NCBI GenBank assembly: GCA_026416775.1
Contig: JAOAEN010000031.1
Coordinates: 1-9,451 of the forward strand
Source of the DNA: Dehalococcoidales bacterium
GTDB taxonomy: Bacteria > Chloroflexota > Dehalococcoidia > Dehalococcoidales > RBG-16-60-22
Direction of reading: 5' to 3'
Length of the DNA stretch: 9,451 nt
In this document: positions 5,020 through 9,451 of the stretch, one piece after another
Layout of the letters: each line of letters opens with the position of its first letter
How positions within the stretch are numbered: position 1 is the first letter of the stretch
Position numbers and translations under genes: made by a program
The notes under the pieces: model-generated
Seen by the model: the letters and a program-made list of their open reading frames with translations, nothing else
Told to the model about the DNA's origin: nothing
Databases searched by the model: none

Positions 5020-7494
5020 TCAGCTCCACTCGGCAGCACCCTTCCAGATGCGGTCCAGCTCCTCGCGGAGAAGCCGATGGCCGGGCTCTGTCAGGGCGGG
5101 ATCCAACTGAAAGAGCCGGGTGGCTTCAGTGCGGGCAAGCTCAAGGAGAGGGACATCGGAAAGCCTCGCCATACGCAGGTCGGGCAGCCCGCTCTGCCGC
5201 GTGCCGAAGAATTCACCGGGCCCCCGCATCTTCAGGTCTTCTTCAGCAAGCCTGAACCCGTCATGCACGTTCTCAATTATGTCAAGCCGTTTCTGTGCCA
5301 CTTCCGAGGGGCTCTCGGCAAGGAGCAGGCAGTAGCCCGGCTCGCTCCCGCGCCCCACCCTGCCCCGCAGCTGGTGGAGCTGGGAAAGCCCGAAGCGGTC
5401 GGCGCTCTCTATCAGCATGACCGTGGCATTGGGGATATCAATGCCGACCTCAATCACCGGTGTTGCCACGAGGATATCGAGCCTGCCGTCACGGAAATCA
5501 CGCATTACCTTTTCCTTCGCCTCGGCGGAAAGCCTCCCGTGGAGGAGCCCCAGCCTAAGATCGGGGAAGACCTCACGGGTGAGACGCTCGTATTCGGCGG
5601 TGGCCGCCTGCGCGGCGATCGCTTCCGATTCTTCAATGAGCGGGCAGAGAATGAAAGCCTGCCTGCCCTTGGCCACCTGACGGCGGATAAAGGCATAGGC
5701 GCTCTCGCGCTGCTCGGGAGAAAGCCATTTCGTCTTCACCGGCTGTCTTCCCGGCGGCAGTTCATCAATCACGGAAAGGTCAAGATCACCGTAAATGGTA
5801 AGCGCAAGCGTCCGGGGGATCGGTGTTGCCGTCATCACCAGCATGTGGGGAGAAAACCCTTTTTCCCTCAGTGCCGAGCGCTGGGCGACCCCGAAGCGGT
5901 GCTGCTCGTCCACCACGGCAAGACCGAGGCGTGCAAAGCCCACATCCTTCTGGAGAAGGGCATGGGTGCCGACGGCGATGTCAATATCACCCCCGGCTAT
6001 CCTGCGGTGAAGCTCGCGCTTCTGCGCCGCCGGGACCTCCCCGATGAGGAGCGCCACGCTCACCCGCCGCGGCAGAATACCGGTGTAGGTATACAGGTAA
6101 CCTTCACCTTTCCGGTCGCCGACCCGCGAAAGGAGCTGCGCGAGCGTGTTAAAGTGCTGCTGCGCCAGTATTTCGGTGGGGGCCATGAGTGCCCCCTGAA
6201 AGCCACTGGCAACCGCGGTGAGAAGTGCCGCCGTGGCGACCACGGTCTTGCCACTGCCGACTTCACCCTGAAGCAGACGGCTCATCGGGGAGCTCCTTCT
6301 CATATCGGCAAGTATCTCATCAAGCACCCGCCTCTGCGCGGATGTGAGACGGAAGGGAAGGGAACTCAAGAACCGCTCAAGCAGCCCGGGATCCGCCGCA
6401 AGGGGTTCTGCCGGAAAACCTTCCTGCCAGGTACGCTTACGGCTCATCACCCCGAGCTGGAGAAGGAAAAGCTCATCAAAGGCAAGCCGCCGCCGTGCCT
6501 GGTCCTTCCTTGCAGCACCATCTGGGAAATGTGCCTGGCGGATAGCCTCGGACAGCTCAAGAAGACCGAGGCGAGACCGCAGGTCCTGCGGGAGAAACTC
6601 CGGCATCATTTCCGCCCACCGATCAATAAAGTCCTTCATCAGGCGGCGTACCTGCCGCGGTCGCAGGCCCTCGGTGAGGGAATAGACCGGCACCAGCCTT
6701 GCGGTGTGCACCGTTTCTGTCTCATCCACCGGCTCCCATTCGGGGGAAAGAAAGACGAGCCTTCCCCTGAAGACGCTGACACGTCCGCTCAGTATGATGC
6801 GGTCGTTAGTCCGGAGCCGCTTCGCCAGATAGGGCTGGTTGAACCAGACGACGCGGATATTGCCCGTCTCATCCCCGACGATGGCCTCGGTACTGCGCCT
6901 GCCTCCCAGGTTCACCTCCTGCGCCTGCCAGATATTCGCCACGATGGTCTGTTCCTCCCCCTCAACAAGCTGGGAGATCAGTTTCAGGCGGGAATAATCA
7001 ATGTGGCGGTGCGGGAAAAAATAGAGGAGGTCACGTACCGTCCTCAACCCCAGGCGGGCAAAGCGCTGGGCAAGCGCGGTGCTGATCCCGCTCACAACGG
7101 TCAGCGGGGCATAAAGCGGAGGGGAAGCCGCCACTATATTCACCGCCTTTTTCCGCTTTGCGGATATCTTCTTCGTTGCCGCAGCCCCATCCCGCACGGG
7201 CACCGCCCCGGATGCCTGCGGGACAGAAGCCACCCTTGTTTTCCCTCTTTCCACCTCATCAAGGAAGCTGGTTACCTCTGCCACCCAGGCCTTCCGCTGG
7301 GGAACGGTCATGGCGCTGTAGCTTGAGCCGAAAAGCCCGCGGAAGCGCCGGATGAGCTCGGGGGAATTCAACCGCACCTCTGCGCTGGTGGCGAAATTAC
7401 GCAGGAACCTGTCCATCCCGCCGAGAACGGCGCTGTCGCCGAAGCCGAGCTTTTCCTCAAGTGCCAGGATCTTTCTAAGGTCGCCGAAGTCCAC
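5020..7494 (-). CDS. recG: ATP-dependent DNA helicase RecG
   Basis: RecG is the branch-migrating helicase that remodels stalled replication forks and Holliday junctions. At 824 residues it is longer than the about 690 of E. coli RecG. The extra length is an N-terminal domain (about 1-90) plus a charged linker with KKISAKRKK near 108-116, as in other long RecGs such as that of Thermotoga. The wedge/OB domain begins near 130 (VSGISTALAQRFARLGLRTV). Helicase motifs: Walker A GEVGSGKT (410-417), APTEILAQQH (438-447), DEQHRFG (529-535), MTATPIPRTL (554-563), ATPVIEVGIDIPNA (677-690) and QLHQLRGRVGRG (705-716). The C-terminal TRQSGLPD segment is also present. About 20 extra residues (457-480) separate motif Ia from the next block. 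Start GTG 7494 has a GGGAG site seven bases upstream. It follows the degV pair after 147 bases and has its own candidate promoter. The gene is intact. Confidence 0.97.
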   Translation of the reverse strand: MDFGDLRKILALEEKLGFGDSAVLGGMDRFLRNFATSAEVRLNSPELIRRFRGLFGSSYSAMTVPQRKAWVAEVTSFLDEVERGKTRVASVPQASGAVPVRDGAAATKKISAKRKKAVNIVAASPPLYAPLTVVSGISTALAQRFARLGLRTVRDLLYFFPHRHIDYSRLKLISQLVEGEEQTIVANIWQAQEVNLGGRRSTEAIVGDETGNIRVVWFNQPYLAKRLRTNDRIILSGRVSVFRGRLVFLSPEWEPVDETETVHTARLVPVYSLTEGLRPRQVRRLMKDFIDRWAEMMPEFLPQDLRSRLGLLELSEAIRQAHFPDGAARKDQARRRLAFDELFLLQLGVMSRKRTWQEGFPAEPLAADPGLLERFLSSLPFRLTSAQRRVLDEILADMRRSSPMSRLLQGEVGSGKTVVATAALLTAVASGFQGALMAPTEILAQQHFNTLAQLLSRVGDRKGEGYLYTYTGILPRRVSVALLIGEVPAAQKRELHRRIAGGDIDIAVGTHALLQKDVGFARLGLAVVDEQHRFGVAQRSALREKGFSPHMLVMTATPIPRTLALTIYGDLDLSVIDELPPGRQPVKTKWLSPEQRESAYAFIRRQVAKGRQAFILCPLIEESEAIAAQAATAEYERLTREVFPDLRLGLLHGRLSAEAKEKVMRDFRDGRLDILVATPVIEVGIDIPNATVMLIESADRFGLSQLHQLRGRVGRGSEPGYCLLLAESPSEVAQKRLDIIENVHDGFRLAEEDLKMRGPGEFFGTRQSGLPDLRMARLSDVPLLELARTEATRLFQLDPALTEPGHRLLREELDRIWKGAAEWS

Positions 7495-7501
7495 GGTAAG
7501 A

Positions 7502-7517
7502 CTCCCTGCCCATTATA
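7502..7517 (-). promoter_or_regulatory. Candidate -10 box and ribosome-binding site of recG
   Basis: A perfect TATAAT stands at 7517-7512 on the minus strand and an AGGGAG ribosome-binding site at 7507-7502, seven bases before the GTG start. The region 17 bases upstream of the -10 (GTCCTT) is a poor -35. Initiation at the usual distance would begin inside the ribosome-binding site, so the promoter call is weaker than the binding-site call. Confidence 0.4.
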
Positions 7518-7582
7518 TCCCAATCAAAGCCCGGAAGGACAGGCAGAGAAAAGGTGAGCAAAATATGGGGGAGGCTTGATAC

Positions 7583-7596
7583 GGTTGAAAACAACC
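7583..7596. repeat. Small perfect hairpin GGTTG-AAAA-CAACC
   Basis: A five-base stem with a four-base loop lies in the 147-base gap between degV and recG. It has no T-run on either strand and is too short for a confident terminator. Confidence 0.3.
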
Positions 7597-7641
7597 CCAG
7601 GGACCTCTGCACCCAGATGGCTTCCGGCCCGGCCCTCAAGG

Positions 7642-8481
7642 TTACCTGTCGCCGTGGATGGCAACCAGCAAAAGCCCGGGGCCGGTATGGGCACCGATGA
7701 CCGGGGTTGTTGGCGAGCGCAGGATACGTTCTCTGGGATAGATCCGGCTCAGAAGCCCGATGAGTTGCTCTGCATCCTCGGGGCAACCGGCTTCTTCCAC
7801 GGCAAGCCCGTCAATCCGGGAAAAGCTCGCCACATGCTCGTACAGGGCTTCAATCGCCCTGGTGCGGGAATGCACCCGCCCCACCGGCTCCACCACCCCG
7901 CCCCTGAGGGTAACCATCGGCTGGATGTGCAGCATGGAGCCGAGCAGTGCCTGTGCCCTGCCGATGCGCCCGCCACGTTTCAGGTATTCCAGCGTGCCCA
8001 GGACGGCACGCATATCAACGCGCCCTTTTGTGCGCTCTATCACCTCGAGGACCTCTTCGAGCCCGGCACCCGCTCTGGCCGCCCGTGCCGCCTCAATGAC
8101 GATGAACCCCTCCGCCATCACCGCCCAGCCCGAGTCCACCACGGTGACACGGCAGCTATCCGCGATGAGGCGGGCAGCCTGCAGCGCCACGTTATAGACC
8201 CCGCTCAAGCGGGAGCTCAGCATGACCGCCACAATTTCATCGGACTGTCGTGCAAGTTCAGCGTAGATGCGGACAAATGCGTCCATGGATGGAGCTGCGG
8301 TTGTCGGCATCACCGGGCTTGCGACAAGCCTCCGGTAGAACTCTTCCTTGCTCATGTCGATGCCGTCGCGGTAGGTCTCCTCGCCGAAGCGCAGGAGCAC
8401 CGGCACCACGGTGATGTCAAGCTCCCGCACGAGGTCCGGTGGAATATCGGCGACACTATCCGTCACCACTCTGACCGGCAT
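7642..8481 (-). CDS. fakB: DegV family protein, FakB-type fatty acid-binding subunit (second copy)
   Basis: DegV/FakB proteins bind one fatty acid in a buried tunnel and present its carboxylate to the kinase FakA, which makes acyl phosphate for phospholipid synthesis. At 279 residues it has family length. Seen are RVVTDSVADI (4-13), DITVVPVLLRFGEETYRDG (22-40), PTT at 59-61, SSRLSGVY (89-96), VVDS (114-117), YLKRGGRIGRAQALLGSML (166-184) and GAHTGPG (263-269). T61, S93 and H265 correspond to the residues described as contacting the fatty acid carboxylate in FakB crystal structures. The usual Gln of the PTTSQPS motif is Ala here. The start directly abuts the stop of the upstream paralogue (TAG-ATG), with only a weak ribosome-binding site, so it is probably translated by coupling. 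It aligns without gaps to that paralogue. Ligand choice cannot be read from sequence. Confidence 0.93.
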   Translation of the reverse strand: MPVRVVTDSVADIPPDLVRELDITVVPVLLRFGEETYRDGIDMSKEEFYRRLVASPVMPTTAAPSMDAFVRIYAELARQSDEIVAVMLSSRLSGVYNVALQAARLIADSCRVTVVDSGWAVMAEGFIVIEAARAARAGAGLEEVLEVIERTKGRVDMRAVLGTLEYLKRGGRIGRAQALLGSMLHIQPMVTLRGGVVEPVGRVHSRTRAIEALYEHVASFSRIDGLAVEEAGCPEDAEQLIGLLSRIYPRERILRSPTTPVIGAHTGPGLLLVAIHGDR

Positions 8482-9324
8482 CTATTTCTCTGCTTCCAGA
8501 ATGGTCAGCGCCATGGCGTTCGGCCCCGAGTAGGTGCCGATGACCGGGCTGATCACCGCCCGGAAGATGCGGTGCTTGGGGAAGAGGGAACTCACCCGTG
8601 CCGCCAGGACATCAGCGTCCTTGGGCGTCGTGGCATGTTCAACGGCAAGCCCTTCAACATTCGTGTAGCTTGCCGCCACATTATAAATATAGTCAAGCCC
8701 GGCACTGAGCGAACGCACCCTGGTGAGCGGTGCCATCTCCCCGTCCTTAACGGTGAGGATCGGCTTTACCGAAAGCACTGAGCCGAGCAGACCCTGCGCT
8801 TTTCCGATGCGCCCGCCTTTGGCAAGGTACTTCAGCGTATCAAAATAGGCAATGACATGGGAGCGGGGTATTGCCCGCCGCACCATGGAAGCAAGCTCAT
8901 CGAGCCTGGCACCCGCTCTGGCCGCCTTTGCCACCGAGATCACGATCAGCCCCATGCCCATTGCCACAAGCTGGGAATCAATAACCTCAATGCGGCACTT
9001 GCCCTTCACCATTTCCTTCGCCTGGAGCGCCGACTGGTAGGTACCGCTCATCTTTGAGGAAATGGTCACCACCAGAATCTCATCGGTCTCCTGTGCCAGC
9101 GTGTTATAGACATTGGCAAAATCAAGCGGGGTGGGCTGGGTCGTGGTGGGAAGGACGGGTTCCGTGGTCAGCCTGCGGTAGAACTCCTCGCTTGTGATGT
9201 CAATACGGTCGCGGAAGGTCTCGTTCCCGAAGCGGACGTAAAGCGGCACCACAGTAATCCCGAACTCTTCCGCCACATCAGCGGTAATATCGGAAAGCGT
9301 ATCCGTAACTACTCTGACAGCCAT
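8482..9324 (-). CDS. fakB: DegV family protein, FakB-type fatty acid-binding subunit (first copy)
   Basis: The first of two tandem DegV/FakB paralogues, 280 residues. Seen are RVVTDTLSDI (4-13), FGITVVPLYVRFGNETFRD (21-39), LPTTTQPT (58-65), SSKMSGTYQSAL (89-100), VIDS (114-117), YLAKGGRIGKAQGLLGS (166-182) and GTYSGPN (263-269). T61 and S93 of the pocket are kept, but the His that normally reads (G)THTGPG is Tyr265 here, and the following Gly is Asn. This suggests a changed way of holding the lipid carboxylate, or a different ligand. The ATG has an excellent GGAGG site seven bases upstream (9331-9336). The upstream FakA gene ends 17 bases before. Strong initiation here and zero-gap coupling to the next copy suggest both subunits are made with FakA. 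By hand alignment the two copies are about 45% identical over 279 positions. Confidence 0.93.
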   Translation of the reverse strand: MAVRVVTDTLSDITADVAEEFGITVVPLYVRFGNETFRDRIDITSEEFYRRLTTEPVLPTTTQPTPLDFANVYNTLAQETDEILVVTISSKMSGTYQSALQAKEMVKGKCRIEVIDSQLVAMGMGLIVISVAKAARAGARLDELASMVRRAIPRSHVIAYFDTLKYLAKGGRIGKAQGLLGSVLSVKPILTVKDGEMAPLTRVRSLSAGLDYIYNVAASYTNVEGLAVEHATTPKDADVLAARVSSLFPKHRIFRAVISPVIGTYSGPNAMALTILEAEK

Positions 9325-9341
9325 TCCCTTACCTCCGCCTT

Positions 9342-9451
9342 TTACTCCACGGAAATGATATAGCTGTAATGCGGCTGACCGCCACGAATTATCTCAACCT
9401 GCACCCCGGGGTACCTGCCGCTGATGCTGGCGCTGATAGCCTCCACCTCGG
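9342..9451 (-). CDS. fakA: FakA-like fatty acid kinase (DAK2/YloV family), C-terminal end only
   Basis: The last 36 residues of a protein that enters from the right edge, ending in TAA at 9344-9342. The readable part includes ISASISGRYPGVQVEI, then RGGQPHYSYIISVE at the very end. This pattern, a helix followed by YPxxxVE, then GGQPxYxYIxSVE as the extreme C-terminus, is what I know from FakA/YloV proteins, the ATP-dependent kinases that phosphorylate FakB-bound fatty acids. The position directly ahead of two DegV/FakB genes and recG fits: Bacillus has yloV followed closely by recG. No N-terminal kinase domain can be seen because of the window edge, so the call depends on the tail and the neighbours. 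Confidence 0.75.
   Translation of the reverse strand, partial: EVEAISASISGRYPGVQVEIIRGGQPHYSYIISVE

Noticed and set aside
5077..7326. A 749-codon open frame on the plus strand opposite recG
   Set aside because: It is a shadow of recG. The opposite frame stays open because recG rarely uses TTA, CTA and TCA codons. The translation shows no recognisable domain, whereas recG has all helicase motifs.
7583..7596. Intrinsic terminator between degV and recG
   Set aside because: The stem has only five pairs and no T-run follows on the minus strand.
7576..8781. A 401-codon open frame on the plus strand opposite both degV genes
   Set aside because: It runs antisense through the conserved blocks of two clear DegV proteins and its own translation is rich in His, Arg and Pro without a family signal.
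1..9451. Mobile elements, CRISPR arrays, tRNA or rRNA genes, toxin-antitoxin or defence genes
   Set aside because: No repeat-spacer array, transposase-like protein, terminal repeats, tRNA-like fold or defence domain was found on either strand; the window is housekeeping sequence.

Overview
The window looks like ordinary bacterial chromosome of moderately high GC, with tightly packed housekeeping genes. Nearly all lie on the minus strand and only rsfS lies on the plus strand. No insertion sequence, phage gene, CRISPR array, tRNA or rRNA is visible. A Chloroflexota (Dehalococcoidia-like) origin is a tentative guess. It rests on the long RecG with an N-terminal extension, the fakA/degV/recG neighbourhood and the general protein flavour. 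It cannot be proved from this window.

Layout, read from the right edge in the direction of minus-strand transcription. (1) The C-terminal 36 residues of a FakA-type (DAK2/YloV) fatty acid kinase are followed by two butt-joined DegV/FakB-type fatty-acid-binding proteins, and then, after a 147-base gap with a candidate promoter, by recG. (2) A second unit starts at a TGn-TATACT promoter that lies almost on top of the thiL start codon. It runs thiL, a PaaI-type hotdog thioesterase, a beta-phosphoglucomutase-like HAD hydrolase and ndk, with overlaps or very short gaps. (3) rsfS is transcribed the other way from its own extended -10 promoter and meets ndk tail to tail, with a 14-base overlap. (4) Divergent from rsfS, a small Tyr/Gln-rich lipoprotein gene leads into yggS (PLP homeostasis) and an acyl-CoA synthetase-like gene that runs off the left edge.

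Functionally, the right end is a fatty acid kinase module: FakB presents a fatty acid and FakA phosphorylates it to acyl phosphate. Two FakB paralogues, about 45% identical by hand alignment, suggest different ligand preferences. One keeps the usual pocket His and the other has Tyr there. The middle unit combines thiamine diphosphate synthesis, nucleotide balancing and two small hydrolases of unknown substrate. The left unit joins vitamin B6 homeostasis to an AMP-forming ligase whose ATP-binding signature is clearly abnormal.

Nothing here is convincingly a new system. The observations most worth a second look are the altered A3 motif of the ligase, the divergent FakB pair, the apparent CTG start of rsfS and the probable leaderless thiL message.
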